A stretch of DNA of 64,000 nucleotides from DATGJX01 sp963830545 (GCA_963830545.1 CAWHMK010000001.1:1116001-1180000), one strand, 5' to 3'; positions 42,369 through 51,956 are shown, numbered from the stretch's first letter. Translations and numbers: made by a program. Notes: generated by a model not told the origin, from the letters alone.

Positions 42369-43593
42369 ATGCGGACAATGACTACCGGGTGCTGCATCGT
42401 TGGCGGCGGACCGGCCGGAATCGTACTGGGATTCTTACTGGCGCGCGCCGGCATCAACGTCACGGTCCTGGAAAAGCACGCCGATTTCTTTCGAGATTTC
42501 CGCGGCGACACGATCCATCCCTCAACGCTGCAGATCATGGATGACGTCGGTCTGCTCGACGGGCTTTTGAACATCCCGCACTCGCAGCTGCGCGAGTTGA
42601 CGGCGAAAGTCGGGGGAACCACGCTCACGATAGCCGATTTCGGGCACGTTCCCGGACCCTGCAAGTTCGTCGGCTTCATGCCGCAGTGGGATTTTTTGAA
42701 CTTTCTCTCCTCCCGGGCGCGCAGCTATCCGGCGTTTCATTTGGAGATGAACGCCAATGCGATTCGAGCTCGTCCGCGACGGTGAGCGAGTAGCGGGAGT
42801 TCTCGCCCAAACGCCGCAAGGCAGCCTGCGAGTCGAGGCCAGTCTGGTTGTCGCGTGCGACGGACGGCATTCCACGATGCGCGCGTGTGCCGGCTTCGAA
42901 GTGCTGGACGTGGGCGCGCCGATCGACGTACTGTGGATGCGCATCTCTCGCCACGAGCACGACCCCGGGCAAACCTTCGGCACCGTCGTTCCGGGCTGCG
43001 TGTTCGTCATGATCGACCGTGGCGAATACTATCAGTGCGCGATGGTCATTCGCAAGGGCGGGTTCGCCGCCGTGCAATCGCAGGGCATCGACGCCTTTCG
43101 CGGTCGCGTTCGCGATTTGGCGCCGTTTCTCGACGATCGCGTGCACGAGTTGAGCACGTGGGACGACGTGAAACTGCTGACCGTCACCGTCGACCGCTTG
43201 CAGCGATGGTACGCTCCCGGGCTGCTTTGCATCGGTGACGCCGCGCACGCCATGTCGCCTATCGGCGGCGTCGGGATAAATTTGGCGATTCAGGACGCCG
43301 TGGCAGCGGCAAATGCGCTTTACCAACCGTTGCTCGAAGACCGCGTCGACACGGAAGACCTGCACCGCGTTCAGCGGCGTCGCGAATTTCCAACGCGCGT
43401 CATACAGCGCGTGCAAGTCGTCGTGCAGAATCTGTTCGTCAACCGCGTGCTCTCCACCAAGGGCGCAATCGCGCCCCCGCCGCTCATGCGCGCGCTCGGG
43501 ACGGTACCACTGCTCCGCCGCATTCCCGCGTATCTCGTGGGCGTCGGCGTTCGCCGGGAGCGCGTCCATACGCCGTCACGTTTTAACACGTGA
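42369..43593 (+). CDS. FAD-dependent aromatic-type monooxygenase, one frameshift
   Basis: About 407 residues after repair. FAD loop CCIVGGGPAGIVLG at the N-terminus, RGDTIHPSTLQIMDDVGLLD, the VACDGRHSTMR motif and the second FAD motif LCIGDAAHAMSPIGGVGINLAIQDA are all present. Near 42763 an extra base separates the two halves (NANAI then ELVRDGERVAGV). The family hydroxylates aromatic compounds or acts in quinone or antibiotic pathways. No neighbour indicates the substrate. Confidence 0.85.
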
Positions 43594-43682
43594 CGCTCGC
43601 GAATTCAGGGAACCGAGCGGAACGCCGAGTTATTGCGCGGGCATCGGCGCAAAGCACCAGGTCTACGTTCGTTTGAATGTCT

Positions 43683-45626
43683 TCACCGTCTCATGTATTT
43701 GTCGAGCCACGCCAGCCACAACCGCGTGAGCGTTTCGCGCTGTATTTCATCCGACGGTCCGTGCGTCGACGCGGGAAATACCACGAAGCGAACCGGGACG
43801 TGGTGTTCTTTGAGCGCGTGATAAAATTCATAGGATTGGGTGATTGGAACGACCGGGTCTCGCGTTGTCGACCAGATGAGCGTCGGCGTCGTGACGGCTG
43901 CCGCAAACGTAATCGGCGTATTGTGCCGGTACGCTGCGTCCCCGCCGGGTGCGAACGGCGATGTCTTCTGATAGAAGCGATCTTGGACGTTTGACTCCGA
44001 AAACGCGTATTCTTCGATCTCGTCGTCGACCGCCGCGCCCGAAACCGCAGCGCGCCAGCGATGATCTTGCGTGATGAGCCAACTCGTCATCAAACCGCCG
44101 TACGACCATCCGCAAACGCCGACTCGCTTCGGATCCGCTTGCGGCAATCGCGTAACCGCATCGAGACCGCCGAGAATGTCGGCAGCGGGTCCGCGCACCG
44201 GATCGCCGGCGATCGCCAGCAAAAATGCATTGCCCGCATCGTCGCTTCCGCGGTAGTTCGGTTCGAAAACGATATAGCCGTGCGCCGCAATCAATTGCGG
44301 ACGCGGCCACAGCGGAGCGGGCGCAAAGTCCCGGATACTCGTTTCGCCCGGCCCCCCATGGACGTTCACGACGATCGGGTACTTGCGTCCCGCCTGCATT
44401 CCCGGAGGAAAAGTCACGACTCCATACTCCGTGAATCCATCGGCGCTGCGCCACGAGATTTGACGCTGTACTCCAAGCTCGGCATGACGCAGCGCGCCGT
44501 TGAAATGCGTAAGCGGCCGCGGTACGGCAAACAGCGACGAGAGGTAATACAACTCTCTCGGATGCGTCGAATCGCTTGCGACGAATGCAAGCGCTCCGGT
44601 TTTGGAGACCGAGGCGGCAATTCCCGAATCGAATTCCCCGTCTTGATACGAGTCGCACGACATGTTGAGGCCGCCGAGAGGCACCGGCGCGAAGCGTCCG
44701 TTCAAATCGAATTTCCACGTATCCACTCGGGTTTTGTCGTTCGCGCAAACCACGAGGGACTTGCCGTCCGGCATCCAGAGCACGCCGCCCGCATTCAAAC
44801 CGAATCCCGACGTAATCTCGCGCGACCCCGCGTTTGAGAGCGGCAAAATCGTATTGTTCGCCAAGTAGTTGCCGCCGCGCGGATAGGAATAGATCCAGCG
44901 CTTTCCAACGGGCGAGGGGATCGGGCTGAAATCAAACGCGTCGTGTGCGGTAAGTTTCGTCAGGGCGCCGGTCCGCACGTCGACTTGCCAAAGACTCGAG
45001 TACTCGTTGTCGCCGCTGAACGTATTACGCAACCTCGTGAAAATGAGGCGTGTTCCGTCTCTCGACCATGCGAATTGCGAGGTGAAGATGCCGCCAGCAT
45101 CGGTCGGCGCGACGCTCCAAGAACCGCGTGTGAGGCGTCGCGCTGCGCCGGAACGCGCAAGAAGCCAGAGATGCTCGCTGGGCGGCGTAGCGGATACGGT
45201 ATAATCGTTGTCGCCCGCAACGAAATACGGCTCGGGTCGAGCCGTGTCCGTAGCACCGACCGCAAACTCGGAACCGTTCGGACTCCATGCGAAATCGACG
45301 ACGCCGCCTGGAAAATTGCCGGCTCGCCGGGTTGCGCCGCCGCTCCAAACGCGGATCTGCAGCGCACCGCCGGCGTCCTGGAGAAATGCCAGCGCTGCGC
45401 CGTCGGGAGACCAGCGCGGCACCGAGACTGAACCACCGGAAGCCAGCAGCCGGGCCTTTTTGGTCGCGACGTCGATCAGCCAGAGCGAGCTTCGATCCGA
45501 GCGAAGTACAATGACGGCAACGCGCTTTCCGTCCGGCGAGATGGCAGGCTCTTCGAGATCGACGATGCGCGCCAGATCGGAGACTGCAAGCGGAGCCCTT
45601 ACGGCTGGTGGTGCTAGAACGATCAT
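43683..45626 (-). CDS. prolyl oligopeptidase family serine peptidase (S9)
   Basis: 647 residues: a seven-bladed propeller with repeated SPDG/SPNG turns (EEPAISPDGKRV, WSPDGAAL, WSPNGSEF, WSRDGTRL), then an alpha/beta hydrolase domain with VNVHGGPGETS, the nucleophile GWSYGG, Asp in TRDPVVPITQS and His in STHGPSDE. I chose the ATG at 45626; the open frame upstream is antisense to the DGPF gene and is not protein-like. No signal peptide is seen from this start, so a cytoplasmic enzyme or a mis-placed start are both possible. Head-to-head with the DGPF-sigma cluster. Confidence 0.9.
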   Translation of the reverse strand: MIVLAPPAVRAPLAVSDLARIVDLEEPAISPDGKRVAVIVLRSDRSSLWLIDVATKKARLLASGGSVSVPRWSPDGAALAFLQDAGGALQIRVWSGGATRRAGNFPGGVVDFAWSPNGSEFAVGATDTARPEPYFVAGDNDYTVSATPPSEHLWLLARSGAARRLTRGSWSVAPTDAGGIFTSQFAWSRDGTRLIFTRLRNTFSGDNEYSSLWQVDVRTGALTKLTAHDAFDFSPIPSPVGKRWIYSYPRGGNYLANNTILPLSNAGSREITSGFGLNAGGVLWMPDGKSLVVCANDKTRVDTWKFDLNGRFAPVPLGGLNMSCDSYQDGEFDSGIAASVSKTGALAFVASDSTHPRELYYLSSLFAVPRPLTHFNGALRHAELGVQRQISWRSADGFTEYGVVTFPPGMQAGRKYPIVVNVHGGPGETSIRDFAPAPLWPRPQLIAAHGYIVFEPNYRGSDDAGNAFLLAIAGDPVRGPAADILGGLDAVTRLPQADPKRVGVCGWSYGGLMTSWLITQDHRWRAAVSGAAVDDEIEEYAFSESNVQDRFYQKTSPFAPGGDAAYRHNTPITFAAAVTTPTLIWSTTRDPVVPITQSYEFYHALKEHHVPVRFVVFPASTHGPSDEIQRETLTRLWLAWLDKYMRR

Positions 45627-45767
45627 GCCCGTTCGTTCGCGGTTGCGTGGCGCGCCGCTGCCGGAACGTCGCGCAGCCATGGGCGGGGCACTTCCGCAGA
45701 GCGTGTCGAAATCGAGGCGCGCCGCTCGACGTATAGGCAGAACACACCCAGCTCGAGGAGACAAATA

Positions 45768-46179
45768 ATGCGATTCGTAGTTCTGGTCAAGGCAACCGAG
45801 CAGTCCGAAGCGGGCGTCCTTCCCACGGCCGAGCAGCTGACAGAGATGGGCGCTTTCAACGAAGAGGCTCGTGAAGGCCGGCGTGATGCTCGCAGGTGAA
45901 GGCCTGCAAGATTCGTCCAAAGCAGCCCGCCTCAAATTCGGAAGCGGGAAGCCGTCGGTGACCGACGGACCTTTCGCCGAAACGAAAGAACTGATTGCCG
46001 GCTTTTGGATCGTGCAGGCAAAATCGAAAGAGGAAGTCGTGGAGCGCTTTTCACGCGCCCCGATGAACCCCGGAGACGTGCTCGAAATCCGGCAGATCTT
46101 CGAAGCGGAAGATTTCGGTGAAAATCTTCCCGACAACGTGCGCGAGCAGGAAGCGCGCCTGCGCGGAGGACGCTCATGA
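45768..46179 (+). CDS. YCII-related DGPF-domain protein 1, one frameshift
   Basis: About 136 residues after repair. MRFVVLVKATEQSEAGVLPT and MGAFNEE are followed, one base off, by LVKAGVMLAGEGLQDSSKAA, with the signature SVTDGPFAETKELIAGFW. An extra G at 45866 turns GAG-CTC into GAGGCTC; the span is 3n+1. DGPF proteins have a ferredoxin-like fold and usually accompany ECF42 sigma factors. GAGGAG precedes the ATG. Overlaps the next gene by four bases. Confidence 0.86.
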
Positions 46180-46515
46180 GAGTGCTTTCGATCCTGACGC
46201 ACGATCCCGCCGCGATGCGCCCGCCCAGCCAAGAAGACATGCAGAAAATGGGCGCCTTCATCACCGAGTTGCAGGGCAAAGGCGTACTCGTCGATACCGG
46301 CGGCGTTATTCCGGGCTCGCTCGAGATGCGGGTCGCGCGGAAAAAGGGCAAGGACACGATTACGGACGGCCCGTTTACCGAGTCGAAGGAACTCGTCGGG
46401 GGCTTCGCATTGTTTGAGATCCCCGGACGCGAAGAGGCGTTGGAGCTCACTCGCCGTTTTCTGGATCTCGTGGGCGATGCCACCTGCGAGCCTCCACGAA
46501 GTGAGCTCCGTTTAA
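46176..46515 (+). CDS. YCII-related DGPF-domain protein 2, frameshift near the end
   Basis: About 112 residues after repair. MRVLSILTHDPAAMRPPSQE, GVLVDTGGVIPGSLEMRVAR and TITDGPFTESKELVGGFALF mark the family. At 46491 an extra C makes GAG-CTC read GAGCCTC; without it the protein ends CELHEVSSV at 46515, and the span is 3n+1. The start overlaps the first DGPF gene, and the end overlaps the probable sigma-factor start, so the three form a coupled set. Confidence 0.82.
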
Positions 46516-47746
46516 GAGCACGCTCGATGCGATTTGGCGCATCGAATCACCCAAACTCATCGCCGGCCTTGCGCGCATGGTGCGCGATGTGGATCGTGCC
46601 GAGGAACTCGCGCAGGATGCGTTCGTCGCGGCGCTCTCGCAGTGGCCGCAGGAGGGCATCCCGCGCAATCCCGGCGCGTGGTTGATGACCGCCGCCAAAC
46701 GGCGCGCCATCGATCAGATTCGCCGGGAGAAAACTTTCGAACGAAAGGCGGACGAACTGGGGCGCGACGCGCAGTCGCGCGATTTCGGTTCGGAATTCGA
46801 TGCCGTGCACGTAGAAATCGAAGACGACGTTCTGCGCTTGATGTTCGTCGCTTGCCATCCGGTGCTTCCACCGCAGGCACGCGTAGCGCTCACGCTGCGA
46901 CTCATTGGTGGTCTGACGACGCCCGAAATCGCGCGTGCATTCCTGACATCCGAATCGACGATCGCGCAGCGCATCGTTCGCGCGAAGCGCACGCTCGCGG
47001 AAGCGCGCGTTCCGTTCGAAGTACCGAGCGGCCCGGAGCGCGCACAACGTCTGACTGCCGTCTTGGAAGCGATTTATCTGATTTTCAACGAGGGTTACGC
47101 CGCAACGGCCGGAGAGAACGTGCTTCGACCGGAATTGGTCGAAGACGCATTGCGCGTCGGCCGCGTGCTCGCCGAACTACTGCCGACCGAGCCGGAAGTG
47201 CACGGCCTCGTCGCGATGATGGAACTTCAAGCATCGCGCATGCGAGCGCGAGTATCGCGAAACGGCGATCCGATTCTGCTGCTCGACCAAGATCGCGGAA
47301 AATGGAATCACTTACTCGTCAGGCGCGGTCTCGACGCGCTTGCGCGCTCCGCGGAACTTGGCGGAACGCTCGGGCCGTACGCGCTGCAAGCCGCGATTGC
47401 TGCATGTCACGCCCGTGCGGCGACGCCGGAAGCGACGGATTGGCGCGCGATCGCCGCACTCTATGACGGCCTCGCGCAGCTCAACCCTTCGCCCATTATC
47501 GAGTTGAATCGCGCGGTAGCCGTCGGCATGGCTTTCGGCCCGTCGGAAGCGCTCGAGATCGTCGAGACGCTTCTGCACGAACCCGCGCTCGAGCATTACC
47601 ATTTGCTGCCCAGCGTTCGAGCGGATCTTTTACAGAAATTGGGCCGTTCGCGTGAGGCGGCGGCAGAATTCGAACGCGCCGCTTCGCTCGCGCAAAACAC
47701 GCGCGACAAGAAGTTGCTGCTCGGGCGGGCGGAGGCGTGCAGGTGA
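46501..47746 (+). CDS. ECF42-like RNA polymerase sigma factor with long C-terminal extension
   Basis: About 414 residues if begun at GTG 46501. Sigma-2 region: STLDAIWRIESPKLIAGLAR, AEELAQDAFVAALSQWP, RNPGAWLMTAAKRRAIDQIR; sigma-4 region: LTLRLIGGLTTPEIARAFLT, STIAQRIVRAKRTLAEA. The extension holds YLIFNEGYAATAGEN and TPR-like helices, the mark of the ECF42 group, which is linked to DGPF proteins and has no anti-sigma. The continuous frame lacks a start before ATG 46577, which would remove conserved residues; one surplus base near 46511 explains this (span 3n+1). Confidence 0.87.
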
Positions 47747-47753
47747 TGTAAAG

Positions 47754-47786
47754 AAAGAGACCGTGCCACAGGGCGCCCCTCTTTTT
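47754..47786 (+). terminator. terminator after the sigma factor gene
   Basis: AAAGAG and GTGCC pair with GGCGC and CTCTTT around an ACAG loop, with a T5 tract. It separates the sigma operon from the GGDEF-like gene. Confidence 0.6.
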
Positions 47787-47804
47787 GCGGCGTAGAACCG
47801 CCGG

Positions 47805-48893
47805 GTGAGCACGGCACACGTTTCCGAAGTGCTGTTCGTCGGCTTTTTTACGGCGGCCGGGCTTTATAGCGCCCTCGTGTTTCTCCTCACACGCGATCGG
47901 CCGTTCCTATGGTACGCGGCCCTGATGGACTCGATGGCGGCCGCGCAACTGGTATTCTCCCCGGACCTCATCCCGGCGATTTCACACGGAATACCGCTCC
48001 TGCTCTATCGCGCCGTGTCATTCGCCGCATATTTTGCCTCGCAAGTTCTGTTCGCTCGATCGTTTCTCCAGCTCGGCTCACGATCGCCGCGATACATGCG
48101 AGGGTTGTGGGCACTGCTCGCGCTGAATCTCTTGGGCCTCGCGCTTGCATTCGTCATCGCCGCACCGCAGCCGTATCGCTCGATCGATCATTTCGTCTAT
48201 CTGCTGCTGCTGGCCGCGTGCGGATTTGCCGCCTGGGAGAGCGCTTCCACCGGACTCGATGAAGCGCGCTATTACGTGTTGGCGTTCGCAGGCGCACTTG
48301 CCGGCGGCATTGCGAGCGGTGCCGCTCAGTGGGCGCACGTCGAAAATTGGGCCGAATACTTTTTCCAATTCGGCGCAGCGCTGCAAGGCGCGCTGCTAGC
48401 GGTCGCGCTCGCAAGCCGTTACGCGAAAGTCGATCCGCTGACCGGTGCGAAGAGCCGCCGCGCATTCGACGAACGCCTCACCGGCGCGTGGCGTTTCGCG
48501 CAAAAGTCGCGCAGCGGTTTGGCGGTCGTGACCGTCGCCATCGGCGGACTCAAAGAATACGACACGCAGAACGGCCGTATTGCCGGAGACGCGCTGCTGC
48601 GGAAAGTGGCGAATCTGTGCTTGGCATGCTGCGGAGACCGCGTCGACCTCTTCGCCCGGTACGGCGATGAAGCATTCGCTGCGATCGTTCCGAATATTTC
48701 ACGAGTGCAGGCCGATGCAATCGGCATCGAACTGCGCGAACGTGTGGCACGCGAATTACCCCTGGTCGTCGGCGTCGGCGTCGCTTCCATCGAAAATGCC
48801 GTTTCGGCCAAAGCCCTCGTGCAGCAAGCTGCGCGGCGCAGCGCTCGCGATGCGATCAGCCGCGCATTACCCCAGGAAATAGAAAAAGGCTAG
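47805..48893 (+). CDS. membrane protein with 7TM sensor region and degenerate GGDEF domain
   Basis: 362 residues from a GTG start. Seven hydrophobic helices (residues about 5-205) are followed by a GGDEF-like domain beginning DPLTGAKSRRAFDE. The active-site loop that should read GGDEF is RYGDEAF, so catalytic residues are altered and c-di-GMP synthesis is doubtful; a receptor or relic role is possible. The 7TM region resembles 7TMR-DISM. No neighbour indicates its partner. Confidence 0.8.
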   Translation: MSTAHVSEVLFVGFFTAAGLYSALVFLLTRDRPFLWYAALMDSMAAAQLVFSPDLIPAISHGIPLLLYRAVSFAAYFASQVLFARSFLQLGSRSPRYMRGLWALLALNLLGLALAFVIAAPQPYRSIDHFVYLLLLAACGFAAWESASTGLDEARYYVLAFAGALAGGIASGAAQWAHVENWAEYFFQFGAALQGALLAVALASRYAKVDPLTGAKSRRAFDERLTGAWRFAQKSRSGLAVVTVAIGGLKEYDTQNGRIAGDALLRKVANLCLACCGDRVDLFARYGDEAFAAIVPNISRVQADAIGIELRERVARELPLVVGVGVASIENAVSAKALVQQAARRSARDAISRALPQEIEKG

Positions 48894-48908
48894 GCATTCG
48901 CCCAGCCT
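48887..48908 (-). terminator. terminator of the HU gene, overlapping the GGDEF-like gene end
   Basis: Minus strand AGGCTGGGC-GAAT-GCCTAGCCT followed by TTTTTC; one mismatch in a 9-bp stem. It also includes the stop codon of the convergent GGDEF-like gene. Confidence 0.7.
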
Positions 48909-48930
48909 CTTTCGCGTCTTCGCGGTTGGT

Positions 48931-49338
48931 CTAACGGCGCTTGCGCGCAGTCGACTTCTTTGCGCCTTTGCGCGCGGGCGCAGCGGCTTTGCGTGGCGCG
49001 GCTTTCTTTGCGCCGCCTTTGCGCGCAGCCGGCTTTGCGGCCTTTCGCGAACCGCCGCCTTTGCGCGACATGACCATTTCTTTGAGCGCTTTCGCCGGCA
49101 AGAATTTGAAAACGCGTTTTGCCGGGACTTTGACGGGATCGCCGGTCGCCGGGTTACGTGCGATGCGCGCGGCCCGATCCCGCACTTTGAACTGACCAAA
49201 ACCCGGAATCTTGACGGCTTCGCCGGAGCATACGGCGGCTTGAATGTCTTCAAACACGCCATCGATCAATGCCACCGCATCTCTGCGCGACATCTCGAAC
49301 CGCTCCATCGCAGCGCGTACCAAATCGACTTTATTCAT
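48931..49338 (-). CDS. hup: HU-family DNA-binding protein with Lys/Ala-rich tail
   Basis: 135 residues. The first 90 are a normal HU: MNKVDLVRAAMERFEMSRRD, VKIPGFGQFKVRDRAARIAR, NPATGDPVKVPAKRVFKFLP. Residues about 91-135 form an extra basic tail rich in Lys, Ala and Pro (KKAAPRKAAAPARKGAKKS), similar in style to the tails of mycobacterial HupB or eukaryotic H1. The tail probably increases DNA compaction or protection. A ribosome site GAGAGGAG precedes the ATG. Confidence 0.93.
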   Translation of the reverse strand: MNKVDLVRAAMERFEMSRRDAVALIDGVFEDIQAAVCSGEAVKIPGFGQFKVRDRAARIARNPATGDPVKVPAKRVFKFLPAKALKEMVMSRKGGGSRKAAKPAARKGGAKKAAPRKAAAPARKGAKKSTARKRR

Positions 49339-49483
49339 GGGCTCCTCTCATGCTGAACACCCGGCGCTCTGTGCGCCTGTTTGGCCCTAAAAGTATTGTA
49401 TTTTCGGAGTTTTTCCTGTTGTTTTGAGAAATCCGCTAAGCGGAAAGGTCGTGGTATTTTGCTACTAGAACGCCTTCGCCTCC

Positions 49484-51010
49484 ATGGCGAAGCAGAAAAA
49501 CGCAACACGCGGCAGATTTGATTCCAGCCGGTTCGAACGGGCGTTCTCGTCCGCGGACTACCAGGCATGCCGCAAGCTTATTGCGGCCGCTCGCGACACG
49601 GAGGAATCCGCGCTCGCCTTGAGTCGCGTAGATTTGCGTGAAGGGCGCGCGGTCGACGTGGTAGAGCGCCTCTCGAACGTTCGTCCCGCAGACGCGCGGC
49701 TGCGTGTCGAGCGCGATATTTGGCTCGGTGCGGCGTACGGCGTGACCGGAGACGCCGAGTCCGCGCATCGATTATTCGATCGAGCGCTGCTCGCCGTACG
49801 CGCTCCGGACGAGATCTATTACGCCGCGCTTTTTCAGAAAGCGCACGCATTCTGGATGGATCGCCGCTGGCCTGAACTCGAAGCGGCGGTGGCCGAACTG
49901 ATTGCCGCCCCGAATGCCGGATATCGCGGAAGGGGCTACGTGCTGCGCGGCTGGATGCTGGCCGGGAAAAACGACGATGCGCACGGGCAAGCTCGTGAAT
50001 GCTTGCGCGCGCTCGATGAATTCGATTCGATGAGCCGGCCGGACATGCGCGTGCGTTTGAGCACGCTTATGACGCTCAGCGCGCTCGCGCGCGAATTGGG
50101 TTTGGAGAGCGTCGCGCAGCGCGTGCGTACGGCATACGAGGCTATGCACCCGACCAGCGGCATGCGCATTCAGCATTTCAAAATGACGCGCATACTCGGG
50201 TGGATCGATGCGCTCGAAGGAAACGAACTTGCCGCGTTCCGGCGGTTTCGTCAAGCGCGGGATCACGCGCCCAGCGATCTTTGGCGCGTGCAGTGCATCG
50301 CGGATCGCGCCATGCTCGCGCGCGCTAGCGGTGAGCGCACCTTCGCTTTGGACCAGCTGTACGCCGCCCACGATCTTGCCTCACGCCTGCCTTGGAACGA
50401 TGCAATCGAAGAAGAACGGCTTGCGCTGGTCAATCTCGCGGATCTCTTTGCGGACGTCGACGCGGCGCTCGCGCAGCGTTATCTGGCGCAGTTCCGCTCC
50501 TTGCGTACGACGATGGACCGGCGCATGGGTTTCGCGAACGATGCGCGTCTGCGCGGGCTTGAAGCGTACTCCTCGGGCGCGGCCCTTCTGCGCCTGGGGG
50601 AAGGCCAAGCGGCCCGGGAGATGCTTCACGAGGCCTATGACATCTTCTCGAAGTTCGATTATGGATGGCGCGCCGCGCTGGCGGCGATGGGAATGCACGA
50701 CGCAACCCAAGACTCGCACTGGCTCGCGCGCGCCCGCAAAGCCATCAAACGCTGGCCGAAGAGCTGGATCGCCGGCGAACTGCGACGCGTCGAGGAAACC
50801 CGCTCGCCATCGGATGACGAAGCCATGGTTACGCGGGCTCAGCGCCCCATTCTCAAGCTGCTGATGGAAGGCCGGCGCAATGCCGATATCGCCGAGGCGC
50901 TAGGGAAAAGCCCGAATACCGTGCGTAACCACATCGCGGAAATCTTCCGCACGTTCAACGTCGGATCGCGTGGCGAACTCATCGCCCTTCTCAGCAACCG
51001 GGGCCGCTAA
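49484..51010 (+). CDS. TPR-repeat LuxR-type transcriptional regulator
   Basis: 508 residues: a long alpha-helical repeat region (about 20-430) and a C-terminal LuxR helix-turn-helix (TRAQRPILKLLMEGRRNADI, AEALGKSPNTVRNHIAEIFR, TFNVGSRGELIALL). No ATP-binding domain or response-receiver is present. The signal is unknown. A palindrome TCCGC-TAA-GCGGA lies 40-50 bases before the ATG and may be an operator; a -10-like TACTAG is near 49460. Divergent from the HU gene. Confidence 0.85.
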   Translation: MAKQKNATRGRFDSSRFERAFSSADYQACRKLIAAARDTEESALALSRVDLREGRAVDVVERLSNVRPADARLRVERDIWLGAAYGVTGDAESAHRLFDRALLAVRAPDEIYYAALFQKAHAFWMDRRWPELEAAVAELIAAPNAGYRGRGYVLRGWMLAGKNDDAHGQARECLRALDEFDSMSRPDMRVRLSTLMTLSALARELGLESVAQRVRTAYEAMHPTSGMRIQHFKMTRILGWIDALEGNELAAFRRFRQARDHAPSDLWRVQCIADRAMLARASGERTFALDQLYAAHDLASRLPWNDAIEEERLALVNLADLFADVDAALAQRYLAQFRSLRTTMDRRMGFANDARLRGLEAYSSGAALLRLGEGQAAREMLHEAYDIFSKFDYGWRAALAAMGMHDATQDSHWLARARKAIKRWPKSWIAGELRRVEETRSPSDDEAMVTRAQRPILKLLMEGRRNADIAEALGKSPNTVRNHIAEIFRTFNVGSRGELIALLSNRGR

Positions 51011-51020
51011 AAAGCGAGCA

Positions 51021-51048
51021 GGCCGGCGGAACGAGCCCGCCAGCCTCT
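51021..51048 (+). terminator. possible hairpin after the LuxR-type regulator
   Basis: GGCCGGCGG-AACGAG-CCCGCCAGCC forms an 8-bp stem with one mismatch; there is no T-run, so termination would be weak or Rho-assisted. Confidence 0.35.
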
Positions 51049-51372
51049 CTGCCCGCACGTCATCGCCGCGTTTTCCAAGCGGATGTGGTCCAAGGGAGCC
51101 CGCAACCTGGGGGAAGGCGGCAGTCTCACCTGCATCCGTTCGGCGAACCGGGACAACGACTCGCAGCGTTCCGGGCCAGCCGGCGCGAGCGAGTGTCCAC
51201 AAATTAACATGCACTTCGGCCCGGCGCATGGGACGTTCGGTACGCCCGCCGAGGGCTTCCGCCAGCGAATTGGGACCGGTCCCTATGCCCCGCCCGAGCT
51301 CTTCGAGCCTGTCTTTTTCGGTGAATCAACGGTATTTCGCGCGCAGTCCGGTCTTCTGATAGAATGTTCTGA
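51049..51372. other. gap without a recognised gene
   Basis: About 320 bases. No convincing coding frame on either strand. Near its end TAGAAT (51359-51364) lies eight bases before the ATG of the small ORF and looks like a -10 for a leaderless message. Confidence 0.35.
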
Positions 51373-51552
51373 ATGAAGAGAAATAACGACCCCGGCGCAC
51401 AGAAATATCAATCCACGTTCGGGTCGTTCGTGCAGCGGCGCGCCGCTGCAGCGAAGAGCGCTGCCGATCCACCGGATACGGCGGAACACATCGCGGCGGA
51501 AAACCCTGAACCAGTCAAGCCCAAGCCGAAGGCAAAAAAAAAGCCTGCTTAG
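51373..51552 (+). CDS. small Lys/Pro/Ala-rich hypothetical protein
   Basis: A 59-residue ORF, STFGSFVQRRAAAAKSAADP in the middle and a basic end KPKPKAKKKPA. No ribosome site, but a -10-like TAGAAT is placed for a leaderless transcript. The basic tail suggests nucleic-acid contact. No family recognised. Confidence 0.4.
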   Translation: MKRNNDPGAQKYQSTFGSFVQRRAAAAKSAADPPDTAEHIAAENPEPVKPKPKAKKKPA

Positions 51553-51695
51553 CCCATATCGATTATCGCGTTCCCTCAAGCGATTTCCGGCGATGAGCGA
51601 CCGCGCAGTTGCACTGTTGGTGTCGACTAAATCACGTCTCCTATACCGGCCATTAACTAAAAGAAGTCGGGGCGCACGTCGCTTGAAACGGCGGC

Positions 51696-51953
51696 TTACA
51701 GGTGGCGGAAATCGACGATGGCGAGTACGCCCAGAGCCGCAGTCGCTTGCAACGCCAAGATCCGAACCGCTGCTTTTCGTTCCTTCGGAATCCACACGAT
51801 CGCGAAGAAGGCGATAATGAGCATTTGCTCGCGAACGAGCGTGCCATGCGCGATACCAACGGCGAAGGTTGCCAGCAATCTGCAGAGATGAGAAGCGGGA
51901 TAAAAGCGCTGAGTTGCTTTAGCAACTCGAACATAGGTTACTTTGTAACACAA
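51696..51953 (-). CDS. small hydrophobic protein or gene fragment
   Basis: The part between about 51870 and 51696 reads LLATFAVGIAHGTLVREQML, IIAFFAIVWIPKERKAAVRI and LALQATAALGVLAIVDFRHL, two or three membrane helices of natural composition. The first 25 codons overlap palindromes and are unlikely to be translated. Could be a C-terminal remnant of a larger membrane protein. Confidence 0.4.
   Translation of the reverse strand: MCYKVTYVRVAKATQRFYPASHLCRLLATFAVGIAHGTLVREQMLIIAFFAIVWIPKERKAAVRILALQATAALGVLAIVDFRHL
51911..51928. promoter_or_regulatory. palindrome A upstream of the membrane protein-XRE operon
   Basis: GAGTTGCT-TT-AGCAACTC, 8-base perfect arms. Shares the GTTGCT/AGCAAC core with the site at 41953-41965. 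Confidence 0.5.
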
Positions 51954-51956
51954 AGT
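51940..51956. promoter_or_regulatory. palindrome B upstream of the membrane protein-XRE operon
   Basis: ACTTTGT-AAC-ACAAAGT, 7-base perfect arms and a 3-base centre, 11 bases after palindrome A. Confidence 0.5.

Noticed and set aside
45627..46232. N-terminal 200-codon extension of the S9 peptidase
   Set aside because: Antisense to the DGPF genes and of shadow composition; the ATG at 45626 begins the recognisable propeller.
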